Assembly (NCBI GenBank): GCA_963921425.1
Contig: OY992839.1
Coordinates: forward strand, 9,589,409 to 9,653,408
DNA from: Dryas octopetala
Taxonomy: Eukaryota > Streptophyta > Magnoliopsida > Rosales > Rosaceae
Length of the DNA: 64,000 bases
Direction: 5' to 3'
Positions 44,657 through 57,911 of this stretch are shown here, piece by piece. The translations under genes were made by a program, and so were the position numbers. The first letter of the stretch is position 1. Every line of letters starts with the position of its first letter. The notes under the pieces were generated by a model. The model made no database searches and had not been told where the DNA came from. It worked only from the letters and a program-made list of their open reading frames with translations.

Positions 44657-47541
44657 ATGATCACCATGTTCACCAAAAACATGGAAATGCCCTCCGCCAA
44701 AACTTTGATCTCCACCACAGCCTCCGTCGCCGCCACCGCCATGCTCGTCCGTTCGATCGCCCGCGACTGGGTCCCCAGCGAGCTTCAACACTACGTTTCA
44801 ACGAAGCTCAGAAGCTTTCTCACCGCCTTCTCTTCCCAACTCACCCTTGTCATCGACGAGTTCGAGGGTCTTAACCACAACCACCTCTTCAATGCCGCCC
44901 AAGTCTACTTGAGACCCACAATCTCTCCGAAAATCCAGAGGTTCAGGGTCACAATGCCCGCCAAAGAAAACAAGATTTTGGTCTCCATGGAAAGGAATGA
45001 AGAGGTGGTTGACTTTTTCAATGGGGTCCAACTCAAATGGAAGTTGGTCTCCAAACAAATTCCATCCAAGTACATAGCGACCCCGGACTCCGGCGGAGGG
45101 CTATACGGGGGCTCCACCGTGAAGTCCGAGCTCCGGTACTTGGAGTTGAGCTTCCACAAGAAGCACAAGAACTTGGTTCTTGGGTCTTACCTTCCTTATG
45201 TATTGGAAAAGGCCAAGGTGTTCAAGGATGAGATCAAGACTTTGAAACTTTTCACTTTGAAGTATGATCGAATGATGGGAAGAAGGAGAGGGGACATGTG
45301 GCAGTCTGTGAACCTTAATCATCCTGCAACATTTGAATCACTGGCAATGGAGTCTGAGGTCCAGAGGAGGATGGTAATGGAGGACCTTGAGAGGTTTGTG
45401 AAGAGGAAAGAGTACTATAGGAAAGTTGGGAAGGCTTGGAAACGTGGGTACTTCTTGTTTGGGCCTCCTGGTACTGAGAAGTCGAGTTTGATTGCTGCCA
45501 TGGCTAACTACCTCAATTTTGATGTGTATGACTTGGAGTTGACTGATATTAGGCGTAATTTGTAAAACACTTTATACATATTCTGTATGAACACACAATC
45601 TAAAAACACCAGACATGTATAATCACCATTGCATAAGTATAAGACATGTGAGAATAAACTTACCTGAAGAAGCCATGTCGTCTGCAGCAAGTATCTTGAA
45701 GTCTAAGAGCACAAGCCTTCCAACCAGCACAATTTCTTCAGAGCTTTACTCAATATGGGGCAGAGTACCAAATAGCATAGATCGATGTTCTGTGTGGTCA
45801 GGGACCTGAGCCTTATATAGAGTCTTGATCAAACCGTGTACCTCCCATTAAGATATCTATGGTTTAATCCTAGTATAACTCTATATAATGACTAATTAAT
45901 AAATGCCTTGTTTATAGTATAAGGCAGCTCACTATCATAATCCCATTCTGATTAGGAATATGACTTAGTTGAGCTTTTCCTGTTGTAGTTAATTTGATTA
46001 ATACTCCTATCACTTGACTCTTAAGTTTTATTAGCATGATCAGCATCCGAATAGAACAAGGATTAAGTCCATTAATTTCTTACATAATTCTGAGCTCAGA
46101 AAGCTGCTGTTTCCACAGCAAACCGATCGATTCTTGTGGTGGAGGATATTGATTGCTCCATTGAACTGCAGGATAGGCTTGCACAAGCCAGGGCTTCCAA
46201 CCCTCGTCCTCGTGCATCTACTGCTCCAAGAACTGAGTAAATCATATGTGGTTTCACTTTGTGCTTAATGATTATTGCTTGGGTTGTTTTTGCCTTATTC
46301 AAACTATCGTTTACAAGTTTTTGTTGCTAATTACCAGGGTCCAGATAGAAAAACCACCACCTCCCCTGAAACTTTGAGAGGTTGCTAGAAACAAGGGTCA
46401 TGGCTATTGTGTCTTTGCTCTTGTTAACAATAACTACAACTTGAGAACTTTGAGGAAATAGGACCCTCTTCATATGATTTGTGTGCTCATTCTGTGGTCA
46501 TATTCAAGTTATCGTCTTAGGGTTTAAGGTTGAGTGTAGAAGCCTAAACGATGTAGTTTAGGATTTAAACACCAATCAGCACACAAAACATAAGCAGGGT
46601 ATCTAAACTTGCCTTTGAGAGGTTTTTGATAATTAGTGATTGTCAACAAGGAGAGAATAAATGGAAAACGAGACTAAAAAGCTTGCCTGAAATTGAAATG
46701 CACATATTGGATGACTTTATTGTGTACTGATTAGAACAAATAACTATTGTAGGTTGTTACTTTAGCTCGATGTGGCATTCTAGAATTGATTTAGGTAGAT
46801 GGTTACATACACTGCATCAGCAATGAATTTCTTCTGCTAAAACAAACTGAGTAATGTGCTCATCCTTGGCGATGAATATGTTTGCTTTGGATAGATAGTA
46901 AAATGAATTCCTTGAAGACTGTCAACTCTGATAGGTAAGCAATGTCCATCTAAAGCAAATACCAGCTAATCCATCAAAATGATGAGAGGCAGAACAAGCT
47001 AAAACATCATTGACATGTAATTGCCTCCCATCACTGGAGCATACTATTTGAGCATTATGGTAGTCCTTAATGCATTTCATCCAAAAGATAAGACCCAATT
47101 AATTCATTTACATTCCATCCTTTTTAGGTGACTCTGTCAGGACTGCTCAACTTCATAGATGGATTGTGGTCAAGCTGTGGGGATGAGCGGATCATAGTGT
47201 TCACTACGAATCACAAAGAGCGGCTGGACCCTGCCTTGTTGCGCCCGGGTCGTATGGATGTGCACATCCACATGTCCTTTTGCACCCCATCTGCATCTGG
47301 GTTCAAAATGCTGGCCTCCAATTACCTTGGAATTACAGACCACACACTTTTCTTGGGCATAGAGCAGTTGATAGCCACTGTGAAGGTGACTCCTGCAGAA
47401 GTAGGAGAGCAGTTGCTGAAGAATGAGGAACCTGAAAGTGCACTGAGAGACCTCATTGGGTTCCTTGAAAGGAAAAAGAGAGCAATTGAGGAAGCTGTAA
47501 GTAAAGCAGAAAATGGAGGACCTAAAGCAGATATAAAATAG
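44657..47541 (+). pseudogene. AAA3: BCS1/AATP1-like AAA-ATPase, several lesions
   Basis: Start MITMFTKN at 44657. An open frame extends upstream to 44408 but begins in the hAT end, so I do not use it. AAA3 lacks the 8-base deletion of AAA1/AAA2 and reads KEYYRKVGKAWKRGYFLFGP through the site. Its Walker A is GPPGTEKSS, with Glu replacing the Gly before the key Lys (about 45475). A 524-bp solo LTR sits in exon 1 at 45561. Beyond it the exon resumes at 46085, has one base missing near 46110 and another at the exon end (ACTGAGTAAAT). Exon 2 (47128-47541) is open and keeps the normal LRPGRMDV arginine finger. The first part could give a protein of about 302 aa ending in the LTR. Confidence 0.85.
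45561..46084. mobile_element. Solo LTR (524 bp) in AAA3 exon 1
   Basis: It begins TGTAAAACAC and ends ATTTCTTACA (TG...CA, inverted TGTAA/TTACA) and is flanked by TAATT on both sides (45556-45560 and 46085-46089). AAA1 and AAA2 carry the unbroken exon (GGCGTAATTCTGAGCTC). It contains a TATA-like CTTATATAGAG. No internal region remains. The superfamily is not determined. Confidence 0.85.
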
Positions 47542-48373
47542 GCAAAAGATAAGAGGGACAGGTGGAAATGAGAATTGAGAAAGATCCAAGAACTGTGGCT
47601 ATAAGGAAGAGGTGGAGGTTTAAGACCAAAAGAGAAGGTATAGATTTGATAGACTAGAAAATCGACTTAGGCTGGTGGTTATATTCTATTTTCTTTTCTT
47701 TTTTTATTCTATATCAGCAGCTTCTTTCTGTGCATGAGCTACTGGACAATAAGATTGCTTTTCCTTTTTTATTGTAAACAAAAACTAGTATTGGCTATTC
47801 TATTATGTAAAGGGAGAAGTTTAGTGTTTAGTGGAATTTTTGAACATACTAAAATGCCCTTTGCTAAGAGAAATTATTCTTTAGTGTTGGTCATATGACT
47901 ATATGAGTAGTTATTGCAAAAAGAATTTTTTTACTCTTTGTATGTCATTTGTAAAAAATGCTACCGATGAAAGATTAGTAGGAGAGGCGTGAGTAAAAAT
48001 TTTTAGAGTTAGTTCAAGCAGTAAAGGAAAATCGAGGATTAATGGGTTAAAATTTGTCTATGACTCTATATATGTTTCCAATGTAACAAAATGAGTTGTA
48101 AAAAAAAAAAAAATGCTATAGAAGAAAATAGGCTATACATGCACTAAGTTGTTGAGTTGTATTTTCTGTCACAGGCGAGAGTGTCATTGCTTCCAGCATC
48201 GGAAACCAGAGCATGGCTTCAAGCTCGGACGAGACTGGTTGGTTGGTTGAGACTTGAGACTTGAGACACAAGAAGTAAAGTGGGAGAAAGAAAGTTTACA
48301 GATTAATTACAAGGTGAGAAAAATAAAGTTTACCTGTTTAGTATCTTGCATTTTTTTCATATTTTCATTTTCT

Positions 48374-48404
<31 letters not shown>

Positions 48405-48776
48405 AGATGTTGGGTTAAGCAGATTTCCAACTATAAGATCCATGTATTTCCAAAATCGCTCTTGTTTGGTTATAGTTTGTTGTTTGTTTTTGAGTTCTAT
48501 GGAGAAAAATATGGTCTGGGTTTATATATTCTCAGATATGCTGTTATGAATTTTTTTCAATATTTTCTAGTTTCTTTCTAAATTCTTAGTATAAATAAAC
48601 AAGGTTTTCTTTCATTTTAAAAATTCTAAAGAAATATAGAAGCAAAATAAATGAAGTTAGACAATTGACAAATGAAGGGTGCATTCAAAAATTTCATTGA
48701 AAGTCCAAAACACAAATAAAGCCCAGCAACAACAATAGAGAACGCACATGAACCGAATCAGGGCAGGCCCATGAAA
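47542..48776. other. Convergent spacer AAA3-TNL3
   Basis: No gene seen. It is homologous to 6387-7328 with about 350 extra bases at roughly 47880-48235 that the other units lack. Poly-A runs lie at 48100-48113 and 48376-48399. Confidence 0.6.
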
Positions 48777-50950
48777 TTATAGATCGAAGGAGGTTCTTTG
48801 CTTCTTTAGACAAGGTTGTTCATCACCATCATCATCGTTTTCATGCTCACCATCTTCATCTTCCTGATGATGGTGATCATCATCTCCATCATCTCCGTCG
48901 TCTCCGTCGTCGCCGTCCTCATCATCATCATCATCTCCGTCGTCTTTGTTTTCATCTTCATTACCAGCCAGGTGGACCCCGCAGCTTTTAAACAACCACC
49001 CACTACCGCTTGGGTAGCCAAAGGTAGCTCGACAGACATAAGGCACAGATGGAGTCTCTGTTTCTCCATCCAACTCCGACTTGAAGTCAATAGGTAATGG
49101 AATATACTTTAGCCACACATGATCATTAGGTGTCAACTCATCCGCCATAAAAACAAAAGGCCAATGAAAATATTTCCTTCGATCTATGGAAAGTCCATTG
49201 ATCGAAAGATCGTACCAAAAACCAGGACGACCAACAAACTCTTCCGTCATTTCAAAAACAACACATACAGCCACTCCTGTGTTCTCCCAGTATTTGAAAT
49301 TTTGAGGGATTTCCATAACTACTTCACAGAACTTATCCTTGACTTCCTTATTAATATGTATATCTTCCCACTTGACTTCATGCCATTCTCCCACTTCACC
49401 AGACTCATGGTCGACACCATTAATTTGCACACATACATCTTCACGGCACTTGAACCACTTTGGCACTTCATTTTCTGGAAATACAACGCCAAAGCAAGAG
49501 TTCTCTACCTGTGAATTTACACAGTAATTAATCTTGTTATTAACTTATTAACATTCATATATATATATATATATATACAGAGAGAGAGAGATAGAGAAAG
49601 AGAGAGAGAGAGAGTGACCTGATTCAGTAATATGTTTGCCATCTTTGCCACGTCCAAGCCCAGATTATCACATAGTCTATGGCAATTAGACAAGTCCATC
49701 TTTTCAATGCCCTGTGTGTCATTATGTTCCAACATGTTGGACAATGCTGGAAATGTTTCCAAAGATATGCAATCAACCACTGATATTATTCTTATATTTG
49801 GTGGAAGTTCAGGAATTGCTCGAAGCTTCAGGCAGTAACTCAAATTAAGCATCCACAAGTTCACAAATTTGTCAATGCATAGTGGAAGACTAACAAAACT
49901 GTTTCCTGATAAACCGAGAAGTCCTAATGTGGACAGCCAATCAAGATTCTCAAGGAAATCAAAGTCTGATAAATTGCATCCACTGAAATCAAATACCCGA
50001 ATCCCAGTAAGATTTCCAATCGATGATGGCAATTCTTTTATGCCACTGTCCGATAAACACAAATAACTTAACGATTCCATCTTGTCCACAATTTCTGGAA
50101 AACTCTCAAGCCTTTTGCAACCATCAAGACTAAATTGTGCTAGAGATTTCAAGCAAACTCTTGTTGGAAACTTTGTGAGGTTATAGCATCCCTCAAGATC
50201 CAATGTAACAAGTCTTTCAAGGAAGCCAACAGAAGGATGAACCTCCTCTAAACTAGTACAGTCACGTAACAACAAGCTCTCTACCTATAAGTTTAAAAGC
50301 ATATGTAACATTTAGGGAATCAACATTGTTCTATATCTGCTATAAAAGAAAAGAATCTTAATTATACTAGGAAAAAAAAGCTTAAAATGGAAGATATATA
50401 GCCCTCAAATATAGAATAAAACAGTAAGTCAATACTATATTTAGTGGTTAGAAATATACTCCCCCTCCTTGAAAGGCCATCCAGACAACTTTGATGCTTG
50501 TTGAAGAGCTCTTGTCCATCCACGCACCTTCTCTTCGTTATCCTTGAATTTGATTTTATGGTCAGCAAGTGCTTTTCCTATATCTGATGGTTCCATCTTG
50601 TAGAAAATTGGTACAACTATTTGTTGCTTTGATTCTCTACAATGAAGAATCTCAACGACTTCATCCAAGCACCACTTTGAGGACGCATAGTTTTCAGAGA
50701 ATATGATAATGGAAATTCTGGACTCTTGAATTGCTTTGGGAAGCGTCCTAGATATTTCTTCTCCTCTTGGAAGGTCAATATCTATGAAGGTTTTAATTCC
50801 TTTCTTATCCAAAGCATCGTAAAGATATCCCGTAAAGCCATAGCGAGTATCCTCACCTCGAAAACTTAGAAAAACATCGTATGTGCATGAATGTTGGACT
50901 TGGAGGGAAGCAGAAGAAGAGGAGGCTCCTTGATTGTTGATGGAAGCCAT
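48777..50950 (-). pseudogene. TNL3: TIR exon joined to LRR/C-JID, NB-ARC deleted
   Basis: The TIR exon (50950 down to about 50460) is almost identical to that of TNL2 and has the same lost donor (GGGGGAGTATAT). Unspliced, it encodes a complete 169-aa TIR-only protein (MASINNQG to GEYISNH) keeping SENYASSKWCLDEVVEI with the conserved Glu. At about 50280 the intron-1 acceptor region (ACTTATAGGTA) runs directly into the middle of the LRR exon (GAGAGCTTGTTG). About 1.7 kb by TNL2 coordinates is gone: NB-ARC, linker and the first LRR codons. Splicing at the old acceptor would read GAG TAG, a stop. The LRR exon (50275-49619) and C-JID exon (49508-48777) remain open, with a shorter acidic tail. Confidence 0.87.
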
Positions 50951-51869
50951 GTATAGTTTGTGTTCAAAGAGTTTGGAATATTGGTAGTGATTGCGTCAAA
51001 TTAAGAGTTTTCATTGTTATATATGAAATTATCAAGGCTGCTTGTGCCTTCAGCCTTTTCCTACTACCTACAATGTGAACGTGAGGAATTTTCGGTGCAA
51101 CTCATGCAAGTCTTGTAAGATGATATTATTTAATTAATTTGTTCTTCTTTTTCTCATATATATTGTTATCTCATGGAGGAACTTTCGGTGCAACTCTCTC
51201 TCCTCCAGTCCCCTATCTCTTGGTTTAATATTTTAAATCATGATAGGTTTGGTATTAATAACTTATTTCTATTAGTGGTGAAGGGATCAAATTTAGACAC
51301 AAATAGAGTAATTCTACGACTTTTTTAACTGAGCTATTCTAACAACTGCTTAAGTAAGTATTAATAACCTGACATTAATATTGTAGCAGTTTCCATTCAG
51401 ATTGATATATAGCCACGACAACAGACCCATCCATATAATTTGTACATGTTGTATTTTTCATTTTGTAATAATATAGACATGCTGTATTTAAATATTTCTG
51501 ATGGGTTATGGTCCCACTTGACTTGCAATGAATCCATGAAGCACGATCGGTCGGTGGGTCTTGGCATCTTGCTATATTTCTAAATCTTGAGCAGCTCATT
51601 CTGACTACTCTTTTGTTTGTTTATGCATTTTGATTTTGCAGTGGGTAGTTAGTTGTTTGGTTGTAAAATGACTCAATTTTTTAAATTTTAAAAAGTGAGT
51701 CAGTCTTCTAATGAACTCATGAAAACTTGTTAATTTATGACCATCCCCGAAAAAGCAGTGAACTCCATTTGCAGGAAATCAAATTAACAACCATATATGC
51801 CAAGAAATGGTCTTCAAGTTTTCCTCTCATATGCTTTTCACTCCAAAGTGCACAGCACACTCGATCACA
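50951..51869. other. TNL3 5' flank
   Basis: No gene seen. It is homologous to 24089-24890, with an extra ~190-bp segment at about 51290-51480 (ACAGACCCATCCATATAAT...), which resembles 583-620 of unit 1. Confidence 0.55.
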
Positions 51870-52085
51870 CTAACACTTTGTAACTAAAAACATATGGTCA
51901 AGAATGGATTTGTGTGCCTTTGTGCACAAAGAGTTCGTGCCTAAGTCATCACTCAAAGTAACACCACCTGTCGTATCAATAGCATACATCACCCAACCTA
52001 ACCATGGTGGCAAGTGTTTCTCTAAGCCTTCCCTCTTCTTCATTACTTTGGCTAATAAAGTGGTAAGCACCTAATACTATTACTA
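51870..52085 (-). pseudogene. Unrecognised short coding-like fragment (copy B)
   Basis: Same 66-codon frame as at 24894, differing by one residue (EGLEKHL for EGLQKHL). The family is unknown. Confidence 0.35.
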
Positions 52086-52384
52086 CTTGAAGCCCATATA
52101 TTCCTCCATTTGAAACCAACACCCCCTCTCCCCCTCAGCCCCACCCAACAAAAGGAGGGATGGTGAATATAAGAAGAAGGCAATTAAACTTGTATGAGAA
52201 CTTGAGCAAAAACTTGAGGAAAATAATCCACCAAACCACGCCAAGAGAAATCATGTGATCCAACTCCGTTTTCTTATGACAAACAGTACACTACAAATGG
52301 TATTTGTGGTCATTTAAAAATAGTAAAGTGCTGGGCCTGTGCCCATATGACAAAGTGCAACAAAAAGCAGGAAAGAGAAAATAC

Positions 52385-52545
52385 CAAGTATCCTAAATCA
52401 CCTTAGAACCACCAACCATATGTGGAACTAAAGGATTCCCAATTACTACAAATGCTAAGTTTGAAGTATATCCAACTAGCAGTCTTTCATTTGTATTGAA
52501 CTCTACATCATCATGAACCTCCAAATCATGCGCCTGAAACACGAC
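52385..52545 (-). pseudogene. Unidentified exon-like module (copy B)
   Basis: Near-identical to 25431-25572, with the same CAG acceptor-like site and the AHDLEVHDDVEF frame. Confidence 0.45.
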
Positions 52546-53418
52546 AATAAAGCTTCAGTCACACACTAATTTGAGGAATAAAAAAATTTAACTTGTACAA
52601 ATTAAGTTAGTTCCAACTTTGCTGATCATTTAATTAGCACTCCTTTTTATCAATCATGTTACACAGATGGCTCAATAGAGATTATTGTTTATTTACCTTC
52701 ATATTTGTCACCTTCATTATTTTCATAGTTATCCATTTCATCTTTTATGATAATCTAGGTATTTATCTAGAATTTTAGTGTACATCTTAGGTTAAGTTTT
52801 ATAATTATCACATAGTTTTTGCCTCTTTAAATTGGGCCCTTCGTAATTTGTTTGAGGTAGACTTGATTATTGATTATAAATTGGAATTTCTCTTTAAATC
52901 CCTTCCCAGTATTCTTCCCTCTTTTTACTGTTTCTCTCTTATCTCCTTAATCTAATCTCTTCTCTGTCAAAACCCTACTGGTACTACATCAGGGCTACCC
53001 TTTTCTACTTCCCATTTTTCGGTTTGTTTATGAAACTAGAATTGGGTTTTGACAAAATTGATGGATGTTAGCACCGCATCCGCTGTAGCTCTCGCTGCAA
53101 TTGCCCAACTTTGACACGGACTTCATTCAAGAATTGGGCTTCGTGTATGACCAAACCACCAAGCCTTTCCAGAAGAAAACAGACAACGTTCTCAGCCATT
53201 TCACTTCGCTCAAAGGATAGTACCTAGTGTCTCACTGTTTAACAATTTTTAAAAGGCTAGGAGCGGTGTAAATATTGTTTAAAGGACACAAGTCAATTTT
53301 GTTAAACCATGAGTACCTAGAACTCATAATTTCTCTAGTACAAGCTGGTGGTGTAGGACTCATGCACGTTGATTGACTTCTCTTTAATTCATTCATCTTC
53401 TTTTTATATTTTTGTTTT
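52546..53418. other. Non-coding
   Basis: Copy B of 25573-26449. No gene supported. Confidence 0.45.
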
Positions 53419-53586
53419 GGCACCACCAGTTGTATAGAAAGCTGAGGTAACTTTTTTTGTGGACTGAATGATCAAACAAAGTCTTTGTGGACATTCTTTC
53501 CACAAAGACTTTACTCACGTTGATTGGACTTCTCTTTGAGAACAAACAAATTGGCTGTGGGAGCTTTCTATACAACTGGTGGTGCC
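53419..53586. repeat. Nested perfect hairpin (copy B)
   Basis: Arms at 53419-53443 and 53562-53586, unchanged from copy A, with the same inner TCCACAAAGACTT hairpin. Confidence 0.65.
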
Positions 53587-53657
53587 AGTTGGGTTTCATT
53601 ATATTATCAACCAAAACATACATAAACAGAGAAAAAAACTTAGCTATCCCGGGGACG

Positions 53658-53660
<3 letters not shown>

Positions 53661-53692
<32 letters not shown>
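53661..53692. repeat. (GA)n microsatellite, copy B
   Basis: About 15 GA units, against about 33 in copy A. Confidence 0.9.
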
Positions 53693-53693
<1 letters not shown>

Positions 53694-54534
53694 AGGATGG
53701 GGACATGCAAGTCCTAGCCTTCTCATAAACAGAAGATGTTCGTACACCAATGGGATCCATCTAAAATCCCAACCTCCATGGCTTCCAAATCATACAACCC
53801 ACTCTATAACATGTATGAAAATTTTAAATTTTTCGTACTTGGAAAAAGAGAGACCCAAAAAGAAGATGGAGAAACAGCAGAGAATAATGGGAAACAAAAT
53901 TTTTTTAGAAATATAAAAACTTGAAAAAAGTCTGAAACTGGGCTTTGTTTCACTGATGATATAAGTGGCTTTCACAACCTAATTCTCAAATTGTTTTTTT
54001 TCTATGATTATCAGATCGAGTTGGATGTTGCCATGTTGGTGCATGGGCGGCGCACTTCCTTTGTCGGTAGGAGGAAACCAAGCAATTATAAGTGATGAAG
54101 ATCAGCCCACGATTTCCCATTTAAACCCAATTTAAATGATGAAAAAAAAAAAATTTATAAACAATTCTCTCCACTTTGTTCACTCCTCTTATGCTCTTAT
54201 GTGGATTTCTGAGGTTGATCATAGTATTGCTTTTTCTAGTAGTGTACATGAATATTAGTACTTATGGCTCATTTGGTTTGAGAAAATTTGTGCAGAATCC
54301 AAAAGGTTTAGTAACAAAATCAGGAGAGGGAGTGAACAAAGGGAACATACATATAGCCAAGACTAGCCCCCCTGTTGTGTATAAGGAATACTTTGAGCAA
54401 TTCAAAAGAGACTTCACAGTGTTTTTGAGGTCGCATGCAGAGGAGCTAGTCCCCGGAGGGAGTATGATCCCCTTTACTATTTTGAACTTTTCGGATTGAA
54501 ACTCAAAGATATGGTTTTAGATGTAAGTGTACGT

Positions 54535-56403
54535 ATGATATTAGAATATTCAAGTAGTAACAAAATTATTTGTATCACATATTCTTGTTTTTTTTTTTTT
54601 AAGACCGCGTACGTTTATAAATCACATGACAGACTACATTTCACATAAAAGTATGAGAATCACAAAACAACTTTTAATTTGGAGAAGCTAAGCACATATA
54701 AACCAGCTTAATCAAAAAGAAAAAAAAAAGAAAAAAAAAAAAGAAAAAAAAAGCACATATAAACCAGTACGTACAACTGTACTCTATCTTGCAATTGAGA
54801 TTCTGTGCAGTTGGTGAGTGTTGATGCAAATTTCCGTAAGATAGATGCAATAACTTAAGAAGGATGATCTGACTGATTGAAAGCCCTGCTGGATGATGAA
54901 GTGGATGTTGACTCAAGATCTTCCTGCATGAACACAAGATCAAAGGAGAAGGAGAAGGACCGGTGTGGGATCAGCCAAATACGCTCCGATGATGAAGTCA
55001 GTGATGTGTATTTGGAGATGTTTGTGTAAGAACAAGGAAGAACAGGTGATGAACTTGGGAGAATGATCGAGGAAGAACAAGGTAAGATCTTCTGGGTTTA
55101 TTCTCAACAAGTGGTGTATATTTTGATAGGCTTTTTGTGAATGAAGTTATGTATTTGTTTTGTGCATATAAGGCAGCTTATATAGACAAGGGAAATGGTG
55201 AAGGGTAAGTTACCTGCATGAGGGTGAATGGTTGAGAAGAGGCCACGCGTTCGACCATGAATAGTAGCATGCACAGTTACCCACCTCCTTTACATTCAAT
55301 GCTGCATTCAATGCAAGAATGGAAGATCAAGTGGGATGCCTTAATAGTCATGGCTGTGAGCTAGGATGTCTCATATGTCAGAGATATTCGAGTAAGGCGA
55401 TTCGTCCTGACTCCGATCTTCTAGAATGACGGTGGAATCCGAGCTGAGCCGATCAGAGACATCGTATACGCAGGTATGAAACATATCCACGTTCGGATCA
55501 GACATGCATGGATGAACTGGTTCAGACGGGTCCGACGTATGATGTGACAGTCGTTACTCGACAGTAGTCCGTTATCTGAGAAGATGATCACCAAAAGCCG
55601 AGCCGAACCAAACTGGGATAACCAAGAAAAGATGAACACTTAATTTCTTGGAGGATCCTCATATCGGGTCGGATCGGATGTGGGGGTCCGCTGAGATGGG
55701 CCGATCTGAAGTGGCAATGAAAGTGTTACCGAGCTGATATGTTGACGTGGAGGTCCAAGTTTGACCATTGAAAAGTCAAAGCCTGAAGTTGGATCTGACT
55801 AGCCACGTGTTGATCCATGATTGGTTGTTAAATCCATGTGGATTTATATACAAACAATGAGGTGGCATTCTCCTGCTCGAAACAAATTTTCATTGCTTTT
55901 GTGTTTTTATTTTCACCATTGCAAATGTGATGGGCTGGGCCTAATATATAAATTTAAACTCAGGCCATTTTAAAAGTTAGACGAGCCTAGTAGATATGAA
56001 CTCAGGTCACTTTTAATATGGGCCCTACATATATAAGTTTTTTGAATTTTTTATATTCTGATTAGATTTTATTTTATATTCTAATTAACATGAACATGAA
56101 TGTGAATTGTAATAACTTGAATGAATATATATATATATATTTTTTATATTCTGATTAATGAGGGCAGCTTTTATGTGTTTTTTAAAAAATTTTTGATGAT
56201 TCATTTTTGTTGTAAATTAAATTATGTGTTTACAAAAGGGGCTCATTTTAAATTTTAGCCCCAAGCCTCTAAAACTTAGTGCCGGCCCTACAGACTACCC
56301 ATCGAATAGAGACATGACATGCATCTGGAGACCCACTTGTAGATCGAATATTATGTAAACATGTAGTCAAAATTTTATTGTTAGTAATAAATGATGTTTA
56401 GAG
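54535..56403. other. Non-coding sequence inside SABATH copy B
   Basis: Copy B of 27600-29469 with scattered small differences, including a mixed A/G run at 54717-54751. No gene supported. Confidence 0.35.
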
Positions 56404-57535
56404 CAAGGAATAAAATTTTGGGTTTCGAGGAAATTTCGATGGAAATTTCGACGGAAATTTCAAAAATTTTGACGGAAATTTCAAAAATTTTAAATTTCGA
56501 CAGAAATTAGACGGAAACGACAGAAATTGCTATCAAAATACATAAATTTTGAATGAAACTTTACTATATGTTTATTTAACATATTATCTACTACATTGAT
56601 AAAAAACATTGAAGAAACCAAATTATATAGTAGGTTTCATGTGATATAAGATGAATATAATGCGCGCTGGAGGCAAATACTGTTAAAAAAATAGTTCACT
56701 AATTAATAATTACATAAATTTGATTGAACAAACACCTCAGAGTTTGTGTAATTTATTTTCCAGTTTTTCATAAATGAAAAGAACTTTTCAGAGCTTTGGA
56801 TTGTTGTTGTTTGTGTTTATTTGAAATTGTTCCATTATTACTTTCATTGAAAATTTCAAGGACGAAATTCTTTGAAGGGGGATAGATTGTGAGACCCCTT
56901 TAAAGGGGGGTAGATTGTGAGACCTAGTATTTTTTCAAGTTTTATTTTGAAAAATATTTGAAATATTTTAAAAATTTATTTGAGAAATAAAATATTTTAG
57001 ATTAATTTTATAATTTTTGTTTTAAATTAGTTTAACCCGTTTTTTGACTTTTTGAACTATTGGGCTTTTGACTTCAATTTGTGGCTTGTTGGAAAAGTTT
57101 CGAACACACAAACATGTGAGCGCAAACTGTACATCAATCGGAACTACAATTTGAGAGATATGAGCATTTAAAATGATGGACATTTTTGTAAATTTATAAA
57201 CATAAATTTTAAAAATCCAAAATCAAATTTTTTATAATAATTTCTCTCTCCACATTATTATTCACGCACACTACCCACCGTATTGATAATTAAAGGGAAA
57301 GTCCCAACTTTTACAACAAATGAACAGATAAGTAAGAAAAATCTGCTGCAGCCTACCCACTAGCCACTAGTCCACTACCCACCACCTCATCTCATTCTCT
57401 CTTCTCTCTCCTCCCTTTCTCTTTCTTTTTTTTTTCCTTCTTCTTTTTCTTTCTTTTTTTTTCTTCTTCCTTTCTCTCATTTCTTCCTTCAGTAACTCCA
57501 TGTCTGCGACTCTGCGCCGACCACCAGCCCACCCT

Positions 57536-57619
<84 letters not shown>

Positions 57620-57911
57620 CATCCCCTCACCTGCACCGACCCCTCATCTCTTTCTCCCTGCTCTCGCCCCCTGCCGTCGCCCCCTGCCACCGAAACCCAC
57701 CAAAACCCAGCCCATCCTCTCTTCCTCCACATCTTTAGCTCCTCCCAAATCGCAGCCTCCCTAAAACTCACAAATCCCACCCGATCGAAAATTTCGCCGA
57801 AATTTTCAAAATTTTCGGCGAAATCATCGAAATTCTGTTGGTTTAGTGTTAAAATTTCCCTACCTCAAAAATTTGAAAATTTCGCCGAAATTTTCGAAAT
57901 TTAAATCCTTG
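56404..57911. mobile_element. Non-autonomous TIR element (CAAGGA...TCCTTG), copy B
   Basis: Same element as 29470-31222 with the same flanks (GTTTAGAG left, GTTTTTTTAGAG right), so it was present before the 27-kb duplication. It lacks the MITE and its tandem duplication. The LTR-type fossil words (AGATTGTGAGACC) are at about 56880-56930. Confidence 0.6.
57541..57617. repeat. (CT)n microsatellite, copy B
   Basis: About 38 CT units, against about 22 in copy A. Confidence 0.9.
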
